Shown here piece by piece: positions 34,378 to 41,789 of a DNA stretch of 64,000 bases. This DNA comes from CAYJLC01 sp044426345 (GTDB taxonomy: Bacteria; Bacillota; Clostridia; Oscillospirales; Butyricicoccaceae): contig JAWXUP010000007.1 in NCBI GenBank assembly GCA_044426345.1, positions 9,898 to 73,897 of the forward strand, read 5' to 3'. Positions within the stretch are counted from its first letter, which is position 1; every line of letters begins with the position of its first letter. A program made the position numbers and the translations under genes. The notes under the pieces are model-generated. The model ran no database searches and had not been told where the DNA came from. It saw only the letters and a list, made by a program, of their open reading frames with translations.

Positions 34378-36243
34378 TTACATTAAAGCTGCGTAATCTT
34401 CTACAGTACCGTTGTTGAAGAAACAATCGATGATTTGTTGACCTAGTGGATCAAGTTCATCAGTACGGAATTGTTCAAGTTCTTGTTTGAAGAAGTTGAT
34501 AAGAATTTCAGCACCAGCATCATAACCATCAAAACCAAGTCTAGTTTGAGTTTCAGGTTGTAAGAATGATTGACGAATATATTGACCATCAATTTGAAGT
34601 TTTTCCATAGAATAACCAAATAATGAACATCTAGCAGGAACTAGGTGACGTTCTTTGATTTTACCAGTACCAACACGCGCTAAGAATTCACGAGCTACCC
34701 ATTCAGGAGCAAAGCCAACTTCGTATACACCGATATGTTGGTTAGGAATTAAAACGTAGTTAGTGTTTGGAGCATTTTTAATTTGGTTTAAAAGAAGGTT
34801 AGCTTGTTTGATTTTTAAACCAGTAGCGAATGGCCAGTAAGAACCAACGCCTTCACCGCTCATACCTTTTGTATCAACGATAGATGGGTTGTTATGTCCA
34901 CGAGGAGAAACAAGACGCCATAACCAAGCTAGTGCTGGTGGAACAACTTGCATAAGACCCATGATACCGTAGTTAGGGTTTTCGCTAGTTGATGGTGGCA
35001 TACGAACACCGAAAGAACGTACGTCTACTTCAACTGGTTCAGATTCAATACCAGGAATGAATCTTCTTGGGATAATAACACGAGGGTTTGGACAAGGTTT
35101 GCCATTTGAATCAAGTGTATGTTCCCAAATTAGACAAGTTGAGTTTGGAGCACCTTGCATATTGAAGAATACAAGAGGTTCTGGTGGGTGAATAGAGATT
35201 TTTTCGTAAGTTAAGTCAGTACCGTATTTGTCGATATGATTAACACGAAGGAACCAGCCTTCTTCACCGTCAGTGATTACAAGTTTACCACTATCGTTTT
35301 GGATAGATGGGTGACAAGTTGCCATATCATCACAGATAGGCATTAATTTACAAGATTCAGTTACGTTTAATTTGTAAGTTTCACCTGTAATTGTATTTGT
35401 AGCAAGAACTAATTTGCCTTCATCATCTTTATGAATTTGTTCTAGCATTTCTGATTTACCACCACCAGAAGCGCCTTCGTGCATGATTACAGTTTCGTTT
35501 TCGTATGGAGTGATAACACGAACTGCAGATGTATGAGTTGTGATCCAGCCTTCTTCTTCACCAATTGTAAGAAGGATGCTATAAACACCTTTTTTAGCTG
35601 ATGGACCTGGATATAAGTTGTAAGAGAAAACTTCGTGCATACCGTTTAAACGGTTGTGAGCAACGATTTGTTTACCATCAAAGTGTGTGTGTCTGAAAGG
35701 AGGAGCAAGATAAATAACTGCTCTTGGGTTAAATTCACGATCAAGTTCGTCTACATTAACGAAAGCTTGAAGATCTGCAAGACCTGTTGCGAAACATGCA
35801 GAGCTTAGAGGACAAACTAAGATAGAGTCATATCCACTTCTGCTACCACCTGATAAGAAAGGCATAACGATTAATTCTTCGCTAGCTAGCCAATCAAGAG
35901 TTTCTTTTCTTACAGTATCCCATTTCATATCTGGGTATCTGTCGGCAAAACGAGGTTTATCAGTAGGACCTTCGTCTGTAATTACCATACAGTTAGGGTC
36001 ACGTCTTCTCATGTAGTCTTCAGTAAAGTTAACAACAACACCGTTTTTACAACGTGTTACAGTAGCTTCAGGAACCATTTTGCCGTTTACTTCATATGCA
36101 ACTTGGATTGCATCTGCATTATATGAGCCGAAAGTTAATTTAATAAGCTCATCTTTTGTTGTTGGAACAACAACATTTGGACTTTTTTCACAAATGTCTA
36201 AAAGCTCTTGTGAAAGTCCTAACTTAGTTAGTCTTTTGTTCAT
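34378..36243 (-). CDS. DUF4914-like protein related to phosphoenolpyruvate carboxykinase
   Basis: 621-aa soluble protein. A PEPCK-type P-loop GASGGGKSEM lies near residue 255, with an upstream basic/aromatic segment (PFRHTHFDGKQIVAHNRLNGMHEVFSYN) and downstream RRFIPGIESEPVEVDVRSFG. It resembles the DUF4914 family, distant relatives of PEP carboxykinase found in anaerobes. The family name is from memory and needs a profile search. The ATG at 36243 is preferred to the GTG at 36255, which overlaps the AAGGTGAGG binding site. It is a single gene with its own promoter and terminator. Confidence 0.75.
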   Translation of the reverse strand: MNKRLTKLGLSQELLDICEKSPNVVVPTTKDELIKLTFGSYNADAIQVAYEVNGKMVPEATVTRCKNGVVVNFTEDYMRRRDPNCMVITDEGPTDKPRFADRYPDMKWDTVRKETLDWLASEELIVMPFLSGGSRSGYDSILVCPLSSACFATGLADLQAFVNVDELDREFNPRAVIYLAPPFRHTHFDGKQIVAHNRLNGMHEVFSYNLYPGPSAKKGVYSILLTIGEEEGWITTHTSAVRVITPYENETVIMHEGASGGGKSEMLEQIHKDDEGKLVLATNTITGETYKLNVTESCKLMPICDDMATCHPSIQNDSGKLVITDGEEGWFLRVNHIDKYGTDLTYEKISIHPPEPLVFFNMQGAPNSTCLIWEHTLDSNGKPCPNPRVIIPRRFIPGIESEPVEVDVRSFGVRMPPSTSENPNYGIMGLMQVVPPALAWLWRLVSPRGHNNPSIVDTKGMSGEGVGSYWPFATGLKIKQANLLLNQIKNAPNTNYVLIPNQHIGVYEVGFAPEWVAREFLARVGTGKIKERHLVPARCSLFGYSMEKLQIDGQYIRQSFLQPETQTRLGFDGYDAGAEILINFFKQELEQFRTDELDPLGQQIIDCFFNNGTVEDYAALM

Positions 36244-36296
36244 TGTATACCTCACCTTTATAGTTATTTAAAAATATCTATTACCTATATAACTAT

Positions 36297-36325
36297 ATCA
36301 TATAATAAAACTTTTGTAAAGTCAA
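36297..36325 (-). promoter_or_regulatory. Promoter of the DUF4914-like gene
   Basis: On the minus strand TTGACT (36320-36325), a 17-bp spacer and TATGAT (36297-36302). The leader is about 45 nt. Confidence 0.75.
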
Positions 36326-36453
36326 TAAAATTTTGTGAAAAATAAAACAAATGGAACATTAAATAAAAATATTGCAAAACTAAGGTAAAAATTTGGCAAA
36401 ATTTATAGGATACAGCTAAAAAAATGAAATATTCAAAAAATTAAAATTCAAAG

Positions 36454-36482
36454 TTGACATATTTTTTAACATATTGTATTAT
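36454..36482 (+). promoter_or_regulatory. Strong promoter of the membrane cyclophilin gene
   Basis: A perfect TTGACA (36454-36459), a 17-bp spacer and TATTAT (36477-36482). The predicted transcript starts about 20 nt before the ATG. Confidence 0.85.
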
Positions 36483-36510
36483 ATAAGTATCACAAAAAAG
36501 GAGAATGAAA

Positions 36511-37278
36511 ATGAGCAGAAATATGAAAAAGAAAAATAATCGAAATATGCAGAATAGAAATTCATCAAATAAGGCAGCCCAAAAAGAGAAAAAAGCTATC
36601 TTGTATACAGTGTTAGCCTTTGTATTAGCAGTTGCAGTTTTGTTTGGAATTAATGAAATTTCTAAAATAAGAAATGCGAATCAAGTAGAATCAGCTACAA
36701 CAGAAACTACGACAGAAACAACTACCGATGAAAGTGAAGAAGTTTTAGAAGAAACAAAAGCTTTTGAAGTTTTATATACTAATGATGATGGTAGAGAAGT
36801 AACACATACTGGTGTTATTACTGTTGACGGCGATAAAGAAATGAAATTCGAATTATTTGGCAATATAGCACCAATAACAGTTGAAAATTTTGTAGGATTA
36901 GCTAACGAAAATTTCTATGATGGACTAATTTTCCACAGAGTAATCGAAGACTTTATGATTCAAGGTGGTGACCCTCTTGGAACAGGTAGTGGTGGCTCAG
37001 ATGAAAATATCGTAGGTGAGTTTACACAAAATAACATTGCTAATGATATTTCGCACGAAAGAGGCATTATGTCTATGGCACGCTCTAGCGCTATGGATTC
37101 TGCATCATCACAATTCTTTATTATGCACGCTGACGGCACATATTTAGATGGCTCGTATGCAGCCTTTGGTGAGATAATCGAAGGTATTGAAGTTGTAGAT
37201 GAAATCGCAATTGTAGAAACAGATTCGAGCGACAAACCAACTACAGACGTTGTAATTACTAGCATTGTAATTGACTAG
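36511..37278 (+). CDS. Membrane-anchored extracytoplasmic cyclophilin peptidyl-prolyl isomerase
   Basis: About 255 aa. A very basic N-terminus rich in Lys, Asn and Arg (MKKKNNRNMQNRN) is followed by one hydrophobic helix (about residues 32-52), a Thr/Glu-rich spacer and a cyclophilin domain from about residue 78. The domain has FHRVIEDFMIQGGDP, LGTGSGGS and MSMARSSAMDSASSQFFIMHAD. The anchored-outside topology suggests folding of exported proteins. The ATG at 36511 is chosen because AAGGAG is 7 bp from it but only 1 bp from the ATG at 36505. Confidence 0.93.
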   Translation: MSRNMKKKNNRNMQNRNSSNKAAQKEKKAILYTVLAFVLAVAVLFGINEISKIRNANQVESATTETTTETTTDESEEVLEETKAFEVLYTNDDGREVTHTGVITVDGDKEMKFELFGNIAPITVENFVGLANENFYDGLIFHRVIEDFMIQGGDPLGTGSGGSDENIVGEFTQNNIANDISHERGIMSMARSSAMDSASSQFFIMHADGTYLDGSYAAFGEIIEGIEVVDEIAIVETDSSDKPTTDVVITSIVID

Positions 37279-37349
37279 AAGGTAGTACTAAATTAATAAA
37301 TAAAAGTTAGAGTTTTTATTAGGCTGAAATTTTACTTTTATGAGAGTGA

Positions 37350-38105
37350 GTGATATTTATCCTATCCGTAATAACGCCCGAAACAATTTTATATATGATA
37401 CTTATCTGCGCTTGTGCGGCTATTATTCAAAGAATAACCGGATTTGGATTTGGGATATTTGTTATGACGCTTTTTCCGTTATTTATGTCGAGTTACTTAG
37501 TTGCTGGAACGGTTTCAAATTGTCTCGGATTGGCGACGAATATTTTCGTTGCAGTTCAGGTATATAAAGATGCAGATTTTAAACTCATAGTATTACCACT
37601 TTGTGGTTACTTTTTGACGTCATATATATTTATTTCACTTGCTTTAGAGCAGAGTGATTCTAGATTGCAGATTTATCTAGGGATATTCTTGTTTGTAATT
37701 GCTTTGTATTTTATGTTTATCAATAATAACATTAAAATTAAGCCTACAAAATTAAATGGATTTTTAGCGGGAGCTCTAGGTGGAGCAATCGGTGGATTTT
37801 TTGGCGGCGGAGGAGGACCTCCTGTAGTTGTTTATTTTATGGCAACAACGCCATCTGTAAAGAAATATTTCGCAACAGTGCAAACATATTTTATGATAGG
37901 TTCAATGTATTCTGTAGCAACGCGTGCCTCAAAAGGACTTGTAACAGCAGAAGTAATGTCCTATTGGGTTATCGGTGTTATAGCGATTATAATAGGGCTT
38001 GCAATCGGTAAAAAAATGCGTGGAAAAATGGACGATGAACTAGTTAAAAAACTGGTATATTGTTATATAGGTATCAGTGGACTAATCCTTGTATTTTCAG
38101 CATAA
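37350..38105 (+). CDS. TauE/SafE family membrane permease
   Basis: 251-aa integral membrane protein with about eight helices in two halves. The repeated Gly/Pro motifs are ITGFGFGIFVMTLFP (near residue 29) and GGAIGGFFGGGGGPPVVVYFM (near 145), typical of TauE/SafE sulfite or organosulfonate exporters. The start is taken as GTG at 37350 with a weak GAGAG upstream. The physiological substrate is unknown. It lies 71 bp after the membrane cyclophilin in the same direction, possibly on one transcript. Confidence 0.88.
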   Translation: MIFILSVITPETILYMILICACAAIIQRITGFGFGIFVMTLFPLFMSSYLVAGTVSNCLGLATNIFVAVQVYKDADFKLIVLPLCGYFLTSYIFISLALEQSDSRLQIYLGIFLFVIALYFMFINNNIKIKPTKLNGFLAGALGGAIGGFFGGGGGPPVVVYFMATTPSVKKYFATVQTYFMIGSMYSVATRASKGLVTAEVMSYWVIGVIAIIIGLAIGKKMRGKMDDELVKKLVYCYIGISGLILVFSA

Positions 38106-38115
38106 TTAAATAATT

Positions 38116-38148
38116 AACGCTATGGTTTTTTGCCATAGCGTTTTTTTG
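38116..38148 (+). terminator. Terminator of the TauE/SafE gene
   Basis: AACGCTATGG (38116-38125) pairs with CCATAGCGTT (38133-38142), followed by TTTTT. It starts 10 bp after the stop. Confidence 0.92.
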
Positions 38149-38431
38149 ATTTATATTGAAAAATGATGCACACGGTGTGACGGACGAACACAGTTCGCCC
38201 CTACAGGGTGCATTGTTTTTTTGTGCGTTAATATTTTGTTGCGTGGTAACGGGCGAACGCAGTCATAGTTCAGTATATTATTTAATATTTTGTGAAAAAT
38301 TATTGCGTGGCACGGTACGTCGAGGACGCCGTACCCTACGATGTATTTAAAAAAAATTATAAATATCCGTAACACTTCTTATGTCCACTGTATAGTATGT
38401 AAAAGAACAAAGTTGAAAGGAGGAAAACGAA
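38149..38431. repeat. Repeat-filled gap before the Cys-rich mini-protein genes
   Basis: Palindromes at 38178-38203 (GACGAACACAGTTCGCC, then CTACAGGGTGCATTG), a decayed unit at 38250-38268 (GGGCGAACGCAGTCATAG, second arm lost) and 38311-38340 (GTACGTCGAGGACGCCGTAC). The last 70 bp before 38432 must hold the promoter of the mini-protein genes; no convincing sigma-A match is seen. Confidence 0.8.
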
Positions 38432-38641
38432 ATGTGTAACAATAATAATTGCGGAGGCTGTTCTCCTAATTGTGGCTGTCAATCTGACTGTGGTTGCAAT
38501 TCTTCAAATTACGGTAGCTTTGGTGGCTTTAGTCAAGATTATATCTGGATTATACTAGTTGTAATTATCATTTTATTCGGCTTTGGCGGTTTTGGTGGTG
38601 GCTTGGGTAATAATGGTTGTAAACCAAATCCTTGTTGCTAA
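38432..38641 (+). CDS. Cys/Asn/Gly-rich mini membrane protein 1 (YjcZ-like architecture)
   Basis: 69 aa. The N-terminus is a Cys/Asn-rich string (MCNNNNCGGCSPNCGCQS..., eight or more Cys before residue 30). One hydrophobic helix IWIILVVIIILFGFGGFGGG (about 38-57) follows, then a CKPNPCC tail. AAAGGAGG is 9 bp upstream. The Gly-rich single helix recalls the small YjcZ sporulation proteins. The high Cys content recalls spore coat or metal-binding proteins. Both are inferences. Confidence 0.85.
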   Translation: MCNNNNCGGCSPNCGCQSDCGCNSSNYGSFGGFSQDYIWIILVVIIILFGFGGFGGGLGNNGCKPNPCC

Positions 38642-38679
38642 AAACATACTATTAAACTTGTGGAAAGGAGGAAATTTTT

Positions 38680-38844
38680 ATGTATAACAATTATTGCGGT
38701 GGCAGTCAAGACTGTTTCTGGATTATTTTGCTTGTTATTATTGTGTTGTTCTGCTTTGGTGGCGTAGGAACTAACGGAAATTACTGTTGTCCTAAACCAG
38801 AATGCGACCCATGTTGCAGACACGATTACAATCCATGCTGCTAG
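38680..38844 (+). CDS. Cys-rich mini membrane protein 2, paralogue of the upstream gene
   Basis: 54 aa, reading MYNNYCGGSQDCFWIILLVI then a helix to about residue 28, GGVGTNGNYCC and a tail with CC pairs (ECDPCC, NPCC end). GGAAAGGAGG lies 8 bp before the ATG. It starts 38 bp after mini-protein 1 and shares its layout: Cys-rich ends around FWIILLVI/IWIILVVI and a terminal PCC. The tandem pair clearly arose by duplication. Function unknown. Confidence 0.82.
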   Translation: MYNNYCGGSQDCFWIILLVIIVLFCFGGVGTNGNYCCPKPECDPCCRHDYNPCC

Positions 38845-38887
38845 AAATTTTACGTATAGTTTAATTTAATAGCAAGTGTACTTAAAG

Positions 38888-38936
38888 TTATCCACTGTTT
38901 CCACAAATTTATCCACAGGGAGAAAATAGTGGATTG
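38888..38936. promoter_or_regulatory. Cluster of four DnaA-box-like 9-mers
   Basis: TTATCCACT (38888-38896), GTTTCCACA (38897-38905), a consensus TTATCCACA (38909-38917) and, inverted, CAATCCACT (38928-38936). Four matches in 49 bp is unlikely by chance. It lies just 3' of the mini-protein pair. There is no dnaA, dnaN or AT-rich unwinding module nearby, so it may be a DnaA-binding or titration site, not an origin. Confidence 0.5.
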
Positions 38937-38973
38937 TTCAAGGTAAGCAATGTATTATAAAAGTTGATAAAAT

Positions 38974-39008
38974 AAGGGTATAATCGCAATAATTACGATT
39001 ATACCCTT
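38974..39008. terminator. Bidirectional terminator hairpin
   Basis: A perfect 13-bp stem (AAGGGTATAATCG at 38974-38986, CGATTATACCCTT at 38996-39008) with T-rich flanks on both strands. It separates the mini-protein genes (+) from the convergent permease gene (-). Confidence 0.9.
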
Positions 39009-39092
39009 TGTTTTGTTGTAAAAATCTGTATTTTTATTTTATGCAAAAATGCATTTATGATGAATAAATATGCAAATTAAGAACTTGTACTA

Positions 39093-40355
39093 TTATATTT
39101 CTTTTGGTAATACTATATTTAAAATAACACCAACAACTACAGAAATAAACGCACCAGAAAGAGAAATGCCCAAAAATTCTATACTAGAGCCTAGACCTAA
39201 TCCTAAAACTAAAATTAATGTAACAATTAGTAGGTTTCTTGAATGACTGAAATCAAGGTCAGATTCAGATAAAGTTCTGATACCAACAGAGGCAATCATA
39301 CCGAAAAGAACTAGACAAACACCCCCCATAACAGCTCCTGGAATAGTTTGTAAAAATCCACCAAACGGAGCAATGATACCTAGACATACAGCTAAAATTG
39401 CAGTTAGTCTGATAAGTGCTGGATCGTAGTTTTTAGTAACAGCAAGTACGCCTGTATTTTCAGAATAAGTTGTGTTTGCAGGTCCACCTAAGCAACCAGC
39501 GATGATTGTAGCAACACCATCACCAGCAAGCGTTCTGTTTAAACCAGGGTCTTTGAAAAAGTCTTTGCCAACAACAGCACCATTGGTTGTGATATCGCCT
39601 AAATGCTCCATAAAAGTAACGAAAGCTATAGGTGCGATTAATAAAATTGCGTTTATATCGAATTTTGGAAGAGTTAAGAAATCTCCACTAAAGTCGAAAG
39701 GATTATTAAACCAAGCACTTAAATCTGTAATTCCAGAACTAGCAAAAAGACTAGTGATAGGCGAAAAATCAACAAAAGCTGTGTGGAATAAAATATCTGA
39801 ACCCAAGGCGCATATATACCCTACAACAATTGCAAGCAAAACTGGTACAAGTTTGAAAAATCCTTTTGTGAAAACTGAGATTACAACTATTGTTGTCATA
39901 GCGATTACAGCTAGAGTCCAATTTGCAGAGGCCATTGAAACGCCAGTTGGAACAAGTGTTAACCCGATAACTACAATTACAGGTCCTGTAACTACTGGTG
40001 GGAAAAGTGAACGAATACGTTCTACACCAACGAAATGCACGGCTAGTGATAATAATAAATACATAAAACCAGCACAAATAATACCACCTTGAGCATATTG
40101 CACGCCCATACTATTTACAATCAGTGTAATTGCAGGAATAAACATAAAGCTAGAGCCTAAAAACGATGGTACTTTGCCTTTTGTAACGATGTGAAATGCG
40201 ATAGTTCCCAAGCCTGCTGTGAAAATTGCAACACTTGGATTTAGTCCAGTTAAAAACGGAACTAGAACAGTTGAACCGAACATAGCGAAAAGATGTTGAA
40301 AGCTTAGTAAAAAGTTTTTAAACGTAAGCTTTGGCAAAAAAGTTTTTGCATTCAT
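39093..40355 (-). CDS. uraA: NCS2 family nucleobase permease (uracil permease, UraA-like)
   Basis: 420-aa transporter with about 12-14 hydrophobic helices. QHLFAMFGSTVLVPFLTG (near residue 20), FMEHLGDITTNGAVVGKDF (Glu of the nucleobase site, near 239) and GGPANTTYSENTGVLAVTK (near 287) match uracil-type NCS2 carriers. It lies downstream of a purine-hydroxylase-like operon but has its own near-perfect promoter, so it need not serve that pathway. The AGGAAGGA site is unusually far (about 14 bp) from the ATG. Confidence 0.88.
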   Translation of the reverse strand: MNAKTFLPKLTFKNFLLSFQHLFAMFGSTVLVPFLTGLNPSVAIFTAGLGTIAFHIVTKGKVPSFLGSSFMFIPAITLIVNSMGVQYAQGGIICAGFMYLLLSLAVHFVGVERIRSLFPPVVTGPVIVVIGLTLVPTGVSMASANWTLAVIAMTTIVVISVFTKGFFKLVPVLLAIVVGYICALGSDILFHTAFVDFSPITSLFASSGITDLSAWFNNPFDFSGDFLTLPKFDINAILLIAPIAFVTFMEHLGDITTNGAVVGKDFFKDPGLNRTLAGDGVATIIAGCLGGPANTTYSENTGVLAVTKNYDPALIRLTAILAVCLGIIAPFGGFLQTIPGAVMGGVCLVLFGMIASVGIRTLSESDLDFSHSRNLLIVTLILVLGLGLGSSIEFLGISLSGAFISVVVGVILNIVLPKEI

Positions 40356-40396
40356 AAAAATATAAAATTCCTTCCTATTTATAATTCCAACTAAAT

Positions 40397-40425
40397 ATTA
40401 TAAGGCTTTTAAGCGTGTTTGTCAA
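40397..40425 (-). promoter_or_regulatory. Consensus sigma-A promoter of the nucleobase permease
   Basis: On the minus strand a perfect TTGACA (40420-40425), a 17-bp spacer and a perfect TATAAT (40397-40402). Confidence 0.9.
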
Positions 40426-40432
40426 GCATAGC

Positions 40433-41224
40433 CTAGCTTTTTTCACTGAGCATTTTATTTAAAATACTACCTTGGATAATCACCATTGACGAGAAATACA
40501 ACCACATCATAAGAAACATAACAGCACTTAATGAACCGTAAACTACACCGTAATTTGAAAAATGTGCTATGTAAATTGAAAAAGCACCAGAAAGTATAAA
40601 TAAAGCGATTACCGCACAAAATGCTCCCGCAAAAACACTCTTAAATGTTTGCTTTTTTACAGGTACAAAGCGATATAGTAAGATTAAGATAAGGAAAAAG
40701 TATGAAATAGGAATTAAATATCTAAACATACTGAACAATTTTTCCACAATCGGTGGAAAAGTTATAAATCTGTAGATTAATTTTAATATTGCTCCACCAA
40801 CTACACTTAAAATCAACGTCAAATACACCGATAACATCATTGAAATAGTGAAGAAAAATGATTTAATCATCGATAGTTTAGGCTTTTGAAAGCCATAAAT
40901 GTTGTTTATTATATGAAAAAGGCTGTTTACATAACGTGTAAATGACCATATCATTAAAAATAAACCTAAAAACAGTGGGACTATATTGTCAGAACCCGAT
41001 AGATATTCCAAGTAGTCGGATACTATAATTTGTAACTCTTTAGGGAAAATATCAATGTAACGATATAAATCAATTGTAGAAATGTTAATAAGTCCAAGCA
41101 CTGAATTTAGAAATATTATCAGTGGGAAAAATGAAAACATTAGATAATAAGCTAAATTTGCACTAGAACGTGACACACCGTAGTGAAAATAGTTTTTTAC
41201 AAAATTTATTATAAATTTAATCAT
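40433..41224 (-). CDS. YihY/BrkB family inner-membrane protein
   Basis: 263-aa membrane protein with about six helices. The YihY signature region SRSSANLAYYLMFSFFPLIIFLNSVLG (near residue 15) and the late GVVYGSLSAVMFLMMWLYFSSMVIIQGSILN are typical. Function is not established, and earlier RNase BN annotations of the family are wrong. The frame opens at 41257. The ATG at 41224 (MIKFIINFVK) is preferred because GAGG lies 6 bp before it. It overlaps the stop of the MocA-like gene by 8 bp, so it is part of that operon. Confidence 0.9.
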   Translation of the reverse strand: MIKFIINFVKNYFHYGVSRSSANLAYYLMFSFFPLIIFLNSVLGLINISTIDLYRYIDIFPKELQIIVSDYLEYLSGSDNIVPLFLGLFLMIWSFTRYVNSLFHIINNIYGFQKPKLSMIKSFFFTISMMLSVYLTLILSVVGGAILKLIYRFITFPPIVEKLFSMFRYLIPISYFFLILILLYRFVPVKKQTFKSVFAGAFCAVIALFILSGAFSIYIAHFSNYGVVYGSLSAVMFLMMWLYFSSMVIIQGSILNKMLSEKS

Positions 41225-41789
41225 TAAATTCCTCTTTTGCCAGTTTATACTCCTCAAAAGTATCGATATCCTTATTTACACATTTTATGACAAGTTTATC
41301 AAATTTATGCATTTTTATAACTTTTTTGCCACCGGTATCGCCTTCAAGTTTCAATAAATCATTATAGGTATACTTAGGGAATACTACAGGATTTTGAGGT
41401 GTATCACCAAAATACGGCACTAAAATATCAGTTTTGAAGTTTGAAATGAGTGAATTTACCATTTCTACATCTAAAAATGGAGTATCACCACTGATAAACA
41501 TTAGTGAGGGCTTATCAAAAAAATATTTCGTGCCAAGTTTAATGCTCTCGCTTTGACCTAAATGTGACTGTTCATTTTTTACGAATTTCACGTTATTTTT
41601 AACGCAAATATCAGCGATTTCTTCATAAGATGTAACAACGATAATGTCAGATAAATCAGATTTTGTGCAAGCTTTTAGAGTATGCTCAAAAATCGTCATA
41701 TCATTTAGTGGGAGCAGAAGTTTATTCTGCCCCATTCTTTTTGAAAGTCCAGATGCCAAAATGACACCACAAACGTTATTTTTGCTCAT
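41217..41789 (-). CDS. MocA-like molybdenum cofactor cytidylyltransferase (MobA-like NTP transferase)
   Basis: 190-aa nucleotidyltransferase. The N-terminal GVILASGLSKRMGQNKLLLPL is the NTP-binding motif of MobA/MocA proteins, with FISGDTPFLDVEMVNSL and DTPQNPVVFP later. It probably attaches CMP to molybdopterin for the hydroxylase encoded just upstream, whose stop it overlaps by 14 bp. Its place in the operon supports cofactor maturation over other NTP-transferase roles. Confidence 0.87.
   Translation of the reverse strand: MSKNNVCGVILASGLSKRMGQNKLLLPLNDMTIFEHTLKACTKSDLSDIIVVTSYEEIADICVKNNVKFVKNEQSHLGQSESIKLGTKYFFDKPSLMFISGDTPFLDVEMVNSLISNFKTDILVPYFGDTPQNPVVFPKYTYNDLLKLEGDTGGKKVIKMHKFDKLVIKCVNKDIDTFEEYKLAKEEFND

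Noticed and set aside
38888..38936. Chromosome replication origin
   Set aside because: DnaA-like boxes are present, but there are no dnaA/dnaN neighbours, no long AT-rich unwinding block and no matching switch in gene orientation.
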